From: Coptis chinensis
Lineage: Eukaryota; Streptophyta; Magnoliopsida; Ranunculales; Ranunculaceae
Length of the DNA: 64,000 bases
NCBI GenBank assembly: GCA_015680905.1
Contig: CM027380.1
Coordinates: 31,054,001-31,118,000, forward strand
Direction: 5' to 3'
Each line of letters begins with the position of its first letter. The stretch's first letter is position 1. The notes beneath the pieces were generated by a model that saw nothing but the letters and a program-made list of their open reading frames with translations, was not told where the DNA came from and did not search any database. Positions 20,140-31,797 of the stretch are shown piece by piece. The position numbers and the translations under genes are program-made.

Positions 20140-22450
20140 TTTTAAATTAGTGAGTAACTTCATTTACTTAGATTTATATCATGTTTGAGCATGTTTTTTA
20201 TCATATTGATTTGTTTGTATGGTTGTGAATTGAAATTGAGTATAAGTTTGATGGTTTGGTGTTGAGAATGAAAACTGTAAAAAATGGATATTTTTGGTTC
20301 TGGAGTGATTTGAAATTCGGTATAAAATTGAGTTCTCAGTACTTTTTATCAAATCCAACTCTGAATGAAAGTTTGGTGTGTCCTCTGTCCAACACAGAAG
20401 ACCTCACTCAATTCTGCGCCAATTCTGCGCGTCAGAGATTTTGTTTGTCAGAAAACAGTTTTCTGTACAGTGTTGGATCCTAATTTTCTTATAGTTAAGA
20501 TGGGAGTTAGGATTTTGATAAAACATGAAAAAGCAAGTTCCATGAGTCTTCTTTCCAACCCGATTGTCCTGGACACGTTCAGAGTCCTATGGAGATAGAT
20601 ACGGTATCTTAAAGTTTGGTTGGCAGATGACGGTGCGTCAGAAATCAGTTTCTGTGCACTATGTTCGAGCCTAGTTTTAGCATATTTAGAATAAGATGGA
20701 GAATTTTTGTAAAACATAAAGACGTTAGGTCTATATGTTAGTTTCGCAACGCAAAAAGGCTCATTGCTTTTGGATACCTGTGGAAAGAGTTGTGCCATTT
20801 GGAAGATAGCGCGGCAGAATTCTAGTTTGCTGAAAATTAGGATTTTTACCAAGTTTGAGTTATTTTTACTCCTAATTAGGTTGAGATTGAGATTTCGAGT
20901 TCTACATGAAAAAGGAAGTTTACATATCCTAGTTTCTAAATAATAAAGTCATGTCTCATTTGGATAAATATAGGAAAAACTATAGCATTAACAAGTTGGC
21001 TAGAAAACCTACCGTGTTCTCTTTTTAGGTGCACAGACTTATTTTGAGAAATATTTATAGTAATAAACAAAGAGCTTATTGAATTTTTCTTGGGTGTTTT
21101 GTATAGTGTTTGTAGCCTACTTTTAGATGGTGGCTTTGCTTGGAACTGACATGAATCTTAAGATAGTTTTTGGAGACCTGGAATTATAATAAAATCCGTT
21201 TTTGAGCAATTTTGACTTAGAGGTACATTGTGCATCACTAGGGATGGAACTTTATATATGTTATTGTGGGAGTATTTAGAACTTGTTGTACCTATTTTTA
21301 GATGACCTAAGCCACTAGTTTCCTTATTTGTAAATATAATGAGATTATACATATTGCTTTCGGATTCGCTTTATTGCTTGAGGAATTTTATGTTTGGATG
21401 ACATGAAGACTATTTTGTACCCTAGAGTTTCGAGGCGAGCTCTAGATAAGTTCTCATATTGAAATAGGACAATTAATTCATAACAAATGTTTGGAATGTT
21501 TGCACTGTGCTAGTGCCGGATATGCCTAGGGAGCATATGCGGTTCCAAATATGATTTGTTATATATAGTAAATGGGAATGATGATTCTTTTGAGCACGAC
21601 TTTGTATGGTAATTATACTTTCGGTTGAGAAGCAAACATGTGGCCTTGAAGGCTGACTGTAAATTGTGTTTATGGGGGCTCGAGGGATATTTGAGGCCCT
21701 AAGGCTGGAATGGGCATATGGATGCATATTTTTATATTTATTTTGGAGATGTTGATTGTTATTGTTTGTGCATGTCATTGTTGGAAAACATAGTCTTCTT
21801 TCTCAACTTTTGGGAATATTGTTATTGTTATTTACCCACGGCTTGATGATTTATACCCAAGTAGAGTATGTCTTTCATTAACCATGGGTATAGATACCTA
21901 ATAGTTCTACAAAAATATTTGTTTGGGAGTAATGGAGCCATAGGTTACAGTTAGAATCACAATGGAACATCGTATCATTTCGATTGGCAGACAAATGTGC
22001 ATACTAAACTTTTGCTAATAGAATACAAAGACTTATAAATGTCATCCGTGTCAAAGTCTTTACACATTTTCTATTCTATTTTAAGGCTTGGGCATCATGA
22101 TTTGTTTAGTACTTCAATGTAAAGGAAGTTCATGTGTGCCATGGTTTTCTTCATTAGACTTACAAGAATTATGCAATGTTACTTGCAAATGGTTGATCCA
22201 GTCCATTAGATAGGTTTAAGCCAAGCTTTTGAGCCAACAATTTGGATCCTAATTGAGATTTGTCTTTAGTAAAGTAAATAAGGATTGAAGCGCTAGATGC
22301 TTACGACACTGATTGAGTTTTTTCTTCATATATTGGAGAAAAGAGGGTGAAGTAATCATGATGGTGTTGGATCTGTTATGTGCAAATGTACTCAAAGAAT
22401 ATCTTATTTGTTGAAGCATGGTATTGACATTGTGTTGCATAGAAAAATAT
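20140..22450. repeat. AT-rich intergenic DNA with decayed ~190-bp repeats
   Basis: No gene is seen. Three diverged blocks begin near 20440, 20631 and 20816, each with a CAG(A)AA..AGTTT(T)CTG word. The first two also share a ..AAACAT(G)AAAAAG..TT.GTCT... tract. Such internal repeats resemble those in LTRs of some plant Ty3/gypsy elements, so this may be a decayed LTR. No paired copy or TSD was found in the window. Confidence 0.35.
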
Positions 22451-22858
22451 TATTTAAATTTTACTAAGGGTCCTGTTAAATACACGCTCCGGTTCCTAAG
22501 AGGGCACTCTCCGACCTGGGAACCGATTTTGGTTAAGAGTAACCCAGCCGGTTCACTAAAAAATTAGAGGGGTACGCTCCTTAAACCGGGTGACTTTGTA
22601 TGCAGGTTTTTAGTACCATTTTCATAGATTACTAACAGTGTAAAATACCTCCGAGACTTTCTCTTCTCTCCTCCTCCCAGCTACCCCCGCCGCCTCCTCT
22701 CTTTTCTTTACGTTTAAACTACTACCGACATTAAAAAAAAAAAAAAAAACCCAAGTCTCGCTTTGTTTAGAGTTTTCGCTTTGTTTTTTGTAGAAATTGG
22801 ATTTTGGTTGTGGTGATTTTGGTAGTGGAATTCTAAATTGAAGACATTGTATTTACTG
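22451..22858. other. Intergenic, no gene seen
   Basis: It contains a GC-richer patch (22470-22600, GGGTCCTGTTAAATACACGC onward) unlike its AT-rich surroundings, then a pyrimidine-rich TCTCCTCCTCCC stretch and an A18 run near 22733-22750. The patch could be part of a transposon, but no terminal repeats were found. Confidence 0.4.
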
Positions 22859-23715
22859 TTAAAAGCATAGTAAAGTGGTACCTAGTTGTTGACAATTGCT
22901 CAAAATGTTGGTGTTTAGTTGCTGAAAAATGTTGGTATCTAGTTGCTGAAAATTGTAATATTAAAGCGGTAACCAGTTACCGAAATTAAAACTCAATTTC
23001 GGTATCCAGTTGCTAATTTGGTAAATGGTATCTAGTTGCTGAAAATTGTATTTGTAAAGCAGTAACCAGTTACTAAAACTCAATTTTGGTATCTCTAATT
23101 TGAGAAAATTGCTTAAAATTTTGGTGTTCAATTGCTGAATATTGTAATAGTAAAGCGATAACCAGTTACCGAAATTAAAACTCAATTTCGGTATCAAATT
23201 GCTAATTTGATAAATGGTATCTAGTTGCTGAAAATTGCTCAAACTTTTGGTGTTCAGTTGCTGAAAATTGTATTTGTAAAGCGGTAACTAGTTACTAAAA
23301 CTCAATTTTCGGTATCCCTAATTTGAAATAATTGGGTGAAATATTGAAATATCGAGATGTCTAACCCTAAACCCTAAACCCTAAATTAAAATATTGATAA
23401 ATGATATCTAGTTGCTGAAAATTGCTCAAAATTTTGGTGTTTAGTAGCTGAAAATTGTATTTGTAAAACTCAATTTCGGTATCCCTAATTTGATAAATGG
23501 TATCTAGTTGCTGAAAATTGTTCAAAATGTTGGTATTTAGTTGCTGAAAATTGTATTTGTAAAGCGGTAACCAGTTACCGAAATTAAAACTCAATTTCGG
23601 TATCCAGTTACTAATTTGATAAATGGTATCTAGTTGCAGAAAATTGTTCAAACTTTTGGTATTAAGTTACTGAAAATTGTATTTGTAAAGTAGTGATCAG
23701 TTACCAAAATTAACA
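22859..23715. repeat. Compound tandem repeat (ATCTAGTTGCTGAAAATTG units)
   Basis: Words such as GGTATCTAGTTGCTGAAAAT, GTAAAGCGGTAACCAGTTAC and AACTCAATTTCGGTATCC alternate many times with variable order and spacing. The whole is a higher-order, irregular tandem repeat. Minus-strand open frames across it (for example 22961-23242) only reflect the lack of stops in the unit and are not called as genes. Confidence 0.85.
23361..23386. repeat. Short telomere-like run (CCCTAAA)3
   Basis: ACCCTAAACCCTAAACCCTA is three units of the plant telomere repeat inside the compound tandem repeat. A second similar run lies at about 24387-24410. Both are too short to indicate a chromosome end. Confidence 0.7.
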
Positions 23716-25140
23716 TAAGATTGAGAAGATTACAACATTCTACGATTCTTTTTTTTTTCCCTTCCCTTTCACAATAACTTTTGTCCCAAACCCATGACAT
23801 ATGTTGTCAACTTCCACTTCCAATTCCAATGTAAGTTTTAAATGTGCTTAAATTAGACTTAAATTCAACAAAAAGAAAATAGTTAGACATATACCCAACT
23901 TAAAGAAAACAATTGAAGTGGAGAAGATAAGTCAAACAAATTATCTTTCAAGTGTGTGGATTGGGTGAGTTTTCATGTTTACCACCTCCCATAGTTTTGA
24001 GTTTTTGTAAGTTTCTATATTAGGAATGAAGAATAAGTGTTTAAAGAGAAGTAGATTTGAGGGTGGAGAAAGAAAGAGAGTAGAAAAATAGCTAAAATTT
24101 GGGTTTGAATTTCAGTTTGAATTTGAGGAGGAAGCCAAAAAGTTGAAAATGAGTTTCGAATTTGATTTTGAGAGGGAAATTCAAATCAACCTAAATAGAG
24201 AATAAATTGATTTCAAAATTTCATAAAAACAATTGGGCAAAATATTGAAATAGTATTGAATTATTGAATAATTGGTCGAAATATCAAAATTGTTTTGAAA
24301 TATTGAAATAATTGGTCGAAATGAAAACTCAATTTCGGATGTCGAGATATAGAAATAATTGAAATATTGAAATATCAAGATGTCTAAGCCTAAACCCTAA
24401 ACCCTAAATTGGGAATATCGAGGAATCTCAAATTTTGATACCATTACAAATTAAAAAATATATATATAATAAAATAGGTGTTAGATTAGATAATGAATAT
24501 TAACTTCTAAATATACTAGATGTTAGATACTAGATTCAAAATATAGTTAGAACTGTATTTCATTTTTTTTTTTTTTTTTTTCAAAATATAGTTCTATTAT
24601 TGTTAGAAATGTATTGGCTAAACCTAAACATATGTACAGCTGTTACATACCAATTCTGAAATCACAAATAATAACCAAAATGTTTTATTATAGAATGGAA
24701 AATGGGTTTAAATTATATCATTTAATCAAACTTTAATTTGTTGGTAAAAATTTAGATGTTAAATCGATTCAAATAAAGTCTAGTTAGAATTGTACGGCTT
24801 CAAACCTTAAATCCTAAACATAAGTAAAGTTGCTATTAATTCTGAAATAAAAAATGGGCCGTGGTATTGGCACCCCCATAAATGGGACTAGCACCCCTTT
24901 GACCAATTCAACGGTACTAGCACCCCTCTATTAAATACACAAAAAACACTAACGGCAAGCACCTGCTGCGGGATACCACAATCCACGGCATCGGGTTGCC
25001 GCGAGATCCCATATCCCACGGAAGGTGGCTGCCGTGGGTCTTTTTTTTTTTGAATTATTTTTTAATAGCCACCATAAAAAAAAAGTTAGTTGTCGCGAGA
25101 TGATTTTGTTTACTAAAATGGAGTCTTTGCTTGTGTTAAT
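23716..25140. other. AT-rich intergenic, no gene seen
   Basis: It contains T-runs (24555-24581, 25040-25050), the second CCCTAAA run, and a GC-richer patch at 24855-25030 (GCACCCCCATAAATGGGACT, then CCACGGCATCGGGTTGCCGC) of unknown origin. It ends with TTAAT, the likely 5-bp target duplicate of element A, whose partner is outside the window. Confidence 0.5.
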
Positions 25141-26873
25141 TGATAAAACACTCTTTATACACGTTTATTGTTTTCAGTTAATTATTTTCTTAAGTCCAAG
25201 GTCGACAGTCCAAAGTCCGAAGTCCAAAGACCTAAGTCCAAAGTCCAAAGTCCAACGTCCGTATAGTCGTACGTTTTAGTCAAGTTACCTTACTCACGTG
25301 GGTTTGGTAGGATAGGTCGAGTAAGGGATCGTCCAAACCTTAGGGCTCGGAAAAGGTTCACAACTGGAATTACAACTTTTGGTGAGTAGGATTTTAGGTT
25401 TTTTTTAGTTGGTTTTAATTAAATTAACGGTAATGCAAATAATGTAAATTACTACGGTGATTATATGTAGGTAAACCAAAATAGAGAAACAGGGAGAGAG
25501 TTAATCATACTCATGCAATAATCATTTTTTAACAGTTTATATTACCACATCACTACATCTCTAATTCGTCTTGTGTTCAGAGACGACGTCGAGTATTAAT
25601 CCCTAGCGCATACCCACATCTCTAAGCCGCATCACACTAGCATAAGGAGTTGAACTAATATTTCATCTCTGGAATATCATTTCAGCTCCTGGCTCGATTC
25701 CACATCAGCTGGACAAATTGAGAGTCAGTTCACCACTATAGAGTCGCGACGCTGGAGACATTTTGGGTCGCGCCCGAGACTATTATGGAGCATCAGCACT
25801 CCAAATTTGTATAGTCTCAGTCATTTTGGGACCGAATGTCTAGTCTATGCCTAATTCCTAAGTAGTGATTCTAGAATATTAACGAGTCAATAATCCGGAT
25901 TCTCACACGAGCAGCATAACCCTCCCCCTGAGGGGGGGGGGGGGATTAGCTCATGGTCATTGAAGGAATAATAAAACTTGCTATATACATTAAGTAAATA
26001 AATGCAGGACAGGAATTACACTAGAAAAGAAATGACTGTTATTAAGGGTAAATGACTTACAGTATTTAAGCTGCTGGAAAGTAAATGACGGAATGTAAGT
26101 GCTGAATTAAAACTAACTACTACTAAGCGAAAGCTAGATCATAAAATGCTGAAGGAAAATATATGAAGGCTACCCCCTCATATATATAGGCTGATGTCCC
26201 GTGAATGATTTAATTGAGTTTTGGCCTTATGCTAATTGAAACGTTCAAAACTTTGAGAATCAAAGTTTTGTTTTTATCCGTTTTAATTTTGTCTTTTACC
26301 TTATTAAGGTTTCATCCTTTAGCTAATTTCAATTCAAACCACATGGTTTGAATTGGTACGTGTCTTCTATATTGCGAGGTGACACCAAATTAAAACCATC
26401 ACTTGCCACCTACCTATGCTGACTCGTCATGCCTTCTGGGCCCGCAGAGTGGGTCCACTTAGTATGTCTAGTGGCGGCGCCGATTTTGGCGTTTTTACAA
26501 CTTTCTGTCTTTGCGTAGAGTTTGTCGCCCTGGTCGCTCTGGCAGTTCACTAGCCAACATTGGCACCCCAATTTATCCGATTTGAGCTTCGGAAGTTTGT
26601 TGTTTCTTTATATGTGGACCCGTTCTGCACTGGTTTTGTTCTTTTGGAAACTTCGGCTCTAGTCAGGCTCTGTTGGGCTTCACTGAGGTTGAGTGGGAAA
26701 CTTCAAATATTCTAGTATTCCCATACTTCATGCATGTTTTATCATTATATTATTTTTAAATGGGGAAACCTGCAAAAGTACGAAAATATAATTATTACAT
26801 GATTATTAAACACATAATCGATCAAAATGCTATGTCTCTCGGGGTTTAATATTACAGTTTTTGGTGTTTATCA
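25141..26873 (-). repeat. Element A, left (3') LTR
   Basis: It is 1733 bp, TGATAA...TTATCA. Near its outer end is a run of AGTCCAA-like units (25196-25260), and at 25932-25944 a G13 run. It is followed inward by CACCACCCCCAAAC, the minus-strand polypurine tract. It is partly parallel to the LTR at 1-1612. Confidence 0.93.
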
Positions 26874-26886
26874 CACCACCCCCAAA
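26874..26886 (-). other. Element A polypurine tract
   Basis: On the minus strand it reads TTTGGGGGTGGTG directly before the LTR start TGATAA. It primes plus-strand DNA synthesis. The same word precedes the 3' LTR of element B (60468-60480), and also occurs internally at 28467-28477. Confidence 0.85.
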
Positions 26887-27014
26887 CAGCATTTTGCTTG
26901 TCCTCAAGCAAAGAAGAGACATCAAAATGATAAGTGGTAAAAAATGTGTTGTCCTAAGCTAAATCTCATTTCGCAGAGTGCGGTTGCATTGACCGTATGC
27001 AACAAGGACTTGAA

Positions 27015-27035
27015 CCACTAGGAATTCCCTAGTGG
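27015..27035 (-). other. Conserved hairpin in element A 3' UTR
   Basis: A 21-nt near-perfect inverted repeat with 8-nt arms CCACTAGG and CCTAGTGG around GAATT. On the element's sense strand it is the same, base for base, as 60324-60344 in element B. It lies about 130 nt upstream of the PPT. Confidence 0.8.
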
Positions 27036-27929
27036 ACGAGTTATAGCTTTGTGAGAGTTTTCCAGAGAAGATACTCACAAACTTCATTTATACTACAACG
27101 ACTCAGTAACAAAGGCTTGTTTCCTTAATTAATCTCAGGTATCTAGACATCTCACTAGCAGGGGAAACAAGGATTTTATTCTTTTGAAATTCAAGTTAAT
27201 ATACATACAATAATCGAAACATCTACGTATGAGCATGCATGTAGTGATCTAATAATGAAATGTACGAGCATGGCTGTTTCTGGATCCTTTGAATAGCGTC
27301 CTTAAGTAGGTTCTCACAGGTATGTGTCGAAACACAATTTCTCTCTTATTTTTCCACTCAAGCTTTCCTATTTCCAAAGTAGGCAAGGGCACGCTTTCCT
27401 CACATACTCAATGACAGTCAGAGGAGCCGAGGTCGAGAAGTCACAACTACTACTTATTTTCACACTATCCTATTCCTAATTGAGTTAGAGGTCTTTATTA
27501 GGTGTTATGGGGCTTAGGTGGTAGTGTAAAAGAAAATGGAATGGAAAATTCAAAAATGATAAGTATGAGAGAATAAGGTCTTCGAGATATTTATACTAGA
27601 GAATCCTTATTTTCTTTCCTACTTCTAACATGGGTTTCCATACTTGGATTTTTCAAGCTTTTGTATTCCCTTTTGATTTGATTTTTTGGGGGGAATTCTA
27701 ACCTTGATATTTCTTTTGATTTTTGGAAACATATTTCTATTTTTTTTCTTTTCTTTTGAAACAGGTAACTGATTTTGATTTGTGACAAGGTTTTTCTCTT
27801 CATTTTTCTGCACTTCATCCTATTTCTCATACTCATCATCTAGGTAGGCTTATTTATTTGTGGTTAATAGATGGGTAATGATTTTTGGTGAAGTAGAAAG
27901 GATTAATGAAAGGTTCAATGAGTGATTAG

Positions 27930-27931
<2 letters not shown>

Positions 27932-28014
<83 letters not shown>

Positions 28015-28016
28015 TT
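27932..28016. repeat. (AT)n microsatellite plus T-run
   Basis: About 33 AT units, followed by a T-run of about 20, in the 3' UTR of element A. Confidence 0.95.
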
Positions 28017-28686
28017 AGTGTGAATTTTTTCCTTATATCGATCCAAAGAAGACCTAAATTCTCGCCTAGGATTTGGGTAGTGATCAAGTAAGTAGACGTG
28101 TGAACTTCTCTATTCGGAAGAACTACTTCTCTGTGTCATTACTCATATATCACATATTTTGAGGCTTTTGGTTAGATTCTTACAGGATATGGAAACTAAG
28201 TTGTCTAACCGTGGGTCCCAGAAACTTATTGCTGTGTACATTTAATGATAGTCAGTGCATGAATGCTCATGAAAAGATGTAAAAACTATTGCATACGTAT
28301 TAAATTAAGTTTCTAAGAACAAATCCTAATTCTGATGCTAGTATGAGATTTCTAAATATTTTTCATCATAGAAGGGAAACGAGAATTTGTCACTAAATAC
28401 GTTTATTTAGGCATTAAGTAAACTATATACAACTATGCATGCCTAATTTTTGCAAAAGGTTCTCACCACCCCCAAACAGTCGGACACTGTCCTCAAAGTG
28501 TTTAAGAGGAAGAAAGAGTATACCTGAGAGGCTTTGAGCAAAAATCTAGCTGACATCTTCCACAGAAATTTATTGTAACACACTATATATTATACATCAT
28601 AAAAGTAGAAGCACACTGTTAGAGTAACACACTGTTAGGTTATTTATTTATTTCACATCAAAGCATAAAATAAATATATACATGCA

Positions 28687-29664
28687 TCAACTCACATTGC
28701 CCCAACCTTGAATTGGGGGATAGTCCATTCTTGCCTCGTCCCTGTAGAAATACCATTCCCTTGCATCCCGCCAATCTATCATAGCTTTCTAGACTTCACT
28801 CCACTTCCTCTTTTTTGCATTGTCTAGATGAGCTATCATTTTATCATCATCAGGGAAAGAATGAACTTTCTTTAGATACCTTGCAGGGTGTCGCCATGTC
28901 CTAAATCGCAAAGAACGAATTATCTTGTTTGTTGGACACATAGAGTCGACCTTTACCCAGTCCTGAAAGGTGGCCGCAAACTGTGGGAAGTACATCCTCA
29001 CTATCCTCGCATGTCAGAATCGGCGGGGGTGATATAGTCTTTGCCGAAAAGACCGAGCCTTCTTAAGATTCTCAATTACTAGGTCTGTAATGTCAAAGGT
29101 GGTATGTTGCTGGGCCAATGCATGGAATGTCTTACACGCTGACTTTGATGCAGTGGAAAAATGTCAATCCCCCATGATGTTAAGAAGAATAAATAATATG
29201 GCAGTTCCAACATTCATGGTCATACTGGCTAGTGGAATAGTGAAGTTTGGCCATCGGCCAGCTTCGGCACGTTCTCTGACGTGGGCGATGCCATCGCCAT
29301 GCCGGGTAGCAAAATATTCCCTAGAATAGTCATTAAAGTCATTCTCTATCATGTATTGAATGGGGAGGTCTGGCTGAAGAGGAGGAAGGTCTAGGGCCAT
29401 AGCAACAGTTGGCTCATAAAAAGAGTGTCGGGTGTTACCAATGCGTAGTGTAAAACCATTCAAAGGGAAACCCTGGACAGCTGGTAGATCTTCCATGTGA
29501 TCATAAAAATAAGTTGCCAAACCTGGGGAGTATGTCTGCTCCGGGTGTAGAATAAGAGAGTTCCAACCAACTTGAGTGATATAGTCTCTGAAAAGATGTC
29601 CATATGCCGGCGAATTTAGCAACGAATGGAAAGATTGTTCTGGAATCATCTTTGGAGCTTCCAT
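28687..29664 (-). pseudogene. Element A extra ORF c
   Basis: It starts MEAPKMIPEQSFHSLLNS at 29664 and reads to a stop at 29164-29166. It continues in frame (after stops near 29163 and 29015) through YFPQFAATFQDWVKV, CPTNKIIRSLRFRTW and, past a further stop at 28789, YPPIQGWGNVS to 28687. Element B has a homologue (57753-58674) sharing EQSF, Y-SP-LA-YFYD and the PTN-IIRS-R-TW core. It resembles none of the standard gag, pol or env proteins. Layout suggests the group annotated as 'putative plant transposon protein', but this is inference. Role unknown. Confidence 0.65.
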
Positions 29665-29813
29665 TGTGAAATTTTTTTTTTGACCTGTATAGACAAGGAT
29701 AAACAAATGTTAGAGTATGATGAGAATAATTAAGTAAAAAAAAATTACCATAGGAAAATTAAAAACTAAAAAGAATATGACAAATAATATAAAATTGCAA
29801 AATTTAAATGGTT

Positions 29814-30908
29814 TCATTGGCCCAAGTAACGGCGAGGATCCTTTTGTGGGAGGGATCCATTTATAAGATTTTCTATGTCAATAATCCGGCAAATGACCCG
29901 TTGCAACATTTCGCTTTTATGTCCGTAAATCTCGGCGTGGTTCTCCATTATGAGAGTGTGATTTGCCAAGAACCGGTTGTGGTCGTGGAAGAATTGTGCT
30001 TGTTCCTCTTCGCTTATTGTCCGCAGGTCCTGAAATTCAAGAAGACTGTTGATGATAATGTTCTGACGTTTGAATAATGTCATCAGTCCTTGTTGCATTA
30101 AACGAAGCCCTTCCATGGGATTAAATACATTGCATAATGCATTTTAAGTGAAGATGTTGTCAGCGGAACAATCTTCGTCGGTGTCTACACCGACATGGTT
30201 CTTTGCAACGTCGGGGTTCCAGAATCCGTTCCTACATACTAAGTGAATGGTAAAAATGTTAGCTGTTCGAAGAGGTGTATGAGGAGAAGTACCAGGAAAA
30301 CCCCAACGTATCATGATAAGTGTCACAATAGTTGGTAAAGGAGCTACCTTTTTCCTGGCATGTGCGATCGCATTCCAGAGAAATTTAATTATGCAAAAAT
30401 CATTGCAGTTACTCTGTAAGATCCAGAGTAGATGGAGGAGGGGTTTGGTTATTTCCAAAGTCTTAGACGTGCCGAGCACATTATGAGCTACCCATTGGAT
30501 CACAGATAATTGGTTCTTTTGCAAAGATCGCTGATAAACAATACGGTTTTTCCGGTTATATTCGCCGTGAAGGATAGTTGCAAACATCAGATGCCTGATA
30601 TTGTCGAAAGGTGAATCCTGAAGGTGTACTCCTTGGTTTGTAATAGGAATTTGAAGTATCTCAAAGATGATTTCCATAGTCAATTTACGCTCGCATCCGT
30701 TAGCACGGACAAAGAATTGCCCATTTTGGAAATAACCACTTTTATAGAACAACAAGACCAATTCTCTGGAAGAAAATGCTTGCTTATGATGTAAAAGAGG
30801 GTGCCATTCTCGACGTGATATTTCTATGTCAAAAAAGGGATGAAAAAGACTATTTTGGAAATTTTCCATAAAATTTTGCTTGGGCACGAAACTTCGAGTG
30901 AGGGCCAT
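29814..30908 (-). pseudogene. Element A extra ORF b (one in-frame stop)
   Basis: It reads MALTRSFVPKQNFMENFQNS to DEDCSADNIFT, then TAA at 30144-30146, then continues in the same frame (NALCNVFNPMEGLRLMQQGL) to 29814. That gives about 364 codons with a single stop. A block FSSRELVLLFYKSGYF, a core around IIFEILQIPITNQG, and WVAHNVLGTSKTLEITKPLL with a hydrophobic TIVTLIMIRWGFPG follow. It is a diverged copy of ORF a (31798-33007). No signal peptide or clear membrane anchor of a classical env protein. Read-through or simple mutation are both possible. Confidence 0.65.
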
Positions 30909-31797
30909 TAAAGATGGAGTGGTGAAATTTTTTTTGGAAAAAAGGAAGTTAGATTTTTGAGGTGTCTATCCTTGTTATAAATAGGCACCAATCCGAAAAA
31001 GTAAAAGATACGGATCGAGGTGTCACAGGGTAGTTAGACCACGTGTATCTTTTAAGATATGCGCAAAATTGGATTTAGTGTGGATGAGAAGAATGGGGCA
31101 TGTGACAAGGAGTGCCTTTTTTTATTATTATTATTATATAGCATAAGAAGAAGGACAAGGAAAATGTAGATATACTATCACAATAAGATGTAAGAACGTA
31201 CAATGGTATGGAAACACAACATAATGATACGGGAAATGAAATACAAACCTAAATATTAGATAGAACTATATGCCACATTAACAACATTACTATAATGAAA
31301 CAAACAAGCATGAAGATTTGATTTGCATATTCAATTTGCCGCTGCTCAAACTTTTCTAGTGCATCCATGACGCTTGAAATTTGGAGCGGACTAAAAATGA
31401 TTTTTTAGAATAAGAAGTGTAGAGGGAAGAATATGAAATGAGTGAATGTGGAGGAAGTGTTGAACTTATTTATAGAAAGAACTTTACCGTTTTCTGACCG
31501 TTTAATAAAACGTTTTCATGACCGTTTTCTGACCGTTTTTTGTGCGTTTTCATGACCGTTTTTTGTGCGTTTTTATGACCATTTAATAAAACGTTAGATT
31601 ACGGTAAACTTTGCTGTTAAGTGTGACATCTAAAATATATATGTATATATAATTATATATATCTATATAAATTATTATTACTAATATTATTATATATGTT
31701 CCTACCTATATAATATAATATTAGACATAACTAATATATCCAGGTAAAATTTTTTAGGAAATAACCTACTATTAAGCTGGAAATGCAAACACGTAAA
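30909..31797 (-). other. Spacer between extra ORFs a and b
   Basis: No gene seen. Contains repeated GACCGTTTTCTGACCGTTT-like words (31490-31580) and an AT-rich stretch with ATATATATGTATATATAAT at 31635-31720. Confidence 0.6.

Larger units (their letters stand above)
26887..28686 (-). other. Element A long 3' UTR with conserved blocks
   Basis: No gene here. Two blocks match the 3' UTR of element B by eye: 26960-27130, which contains the hairpin CCACTAGG/CCTAGTGG at 27015-27035, and about 28025-28110 (minus strand GCGAGAATTTAGG...TCTTTGGATCGATATA). A further similar stretch is near 27340-27500. Also present are an (AT)n microsatellite at 27932-27997, the adjoining T-run to 28016, and an internal PPT-like word at 28467-28477. 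Confidence 0.75.

Noticed and set aside
22468-22640. MITE beginning GGGTCCTGTTAAAT
   Set aside because: No matching inverted terminus or target duplication was found within 2.5 kb.
22961-23651. Minus-strand frames with repeated FQQLDTIYQISNWIPKL
   Set aside because: Stop-free reading of an AT-rich tandem repeat with no conserved domain.
23361-24410. Telomere or chromosome end
   Set aside because: Only about three CCCTAAA units at each site, embedded in other sequence.
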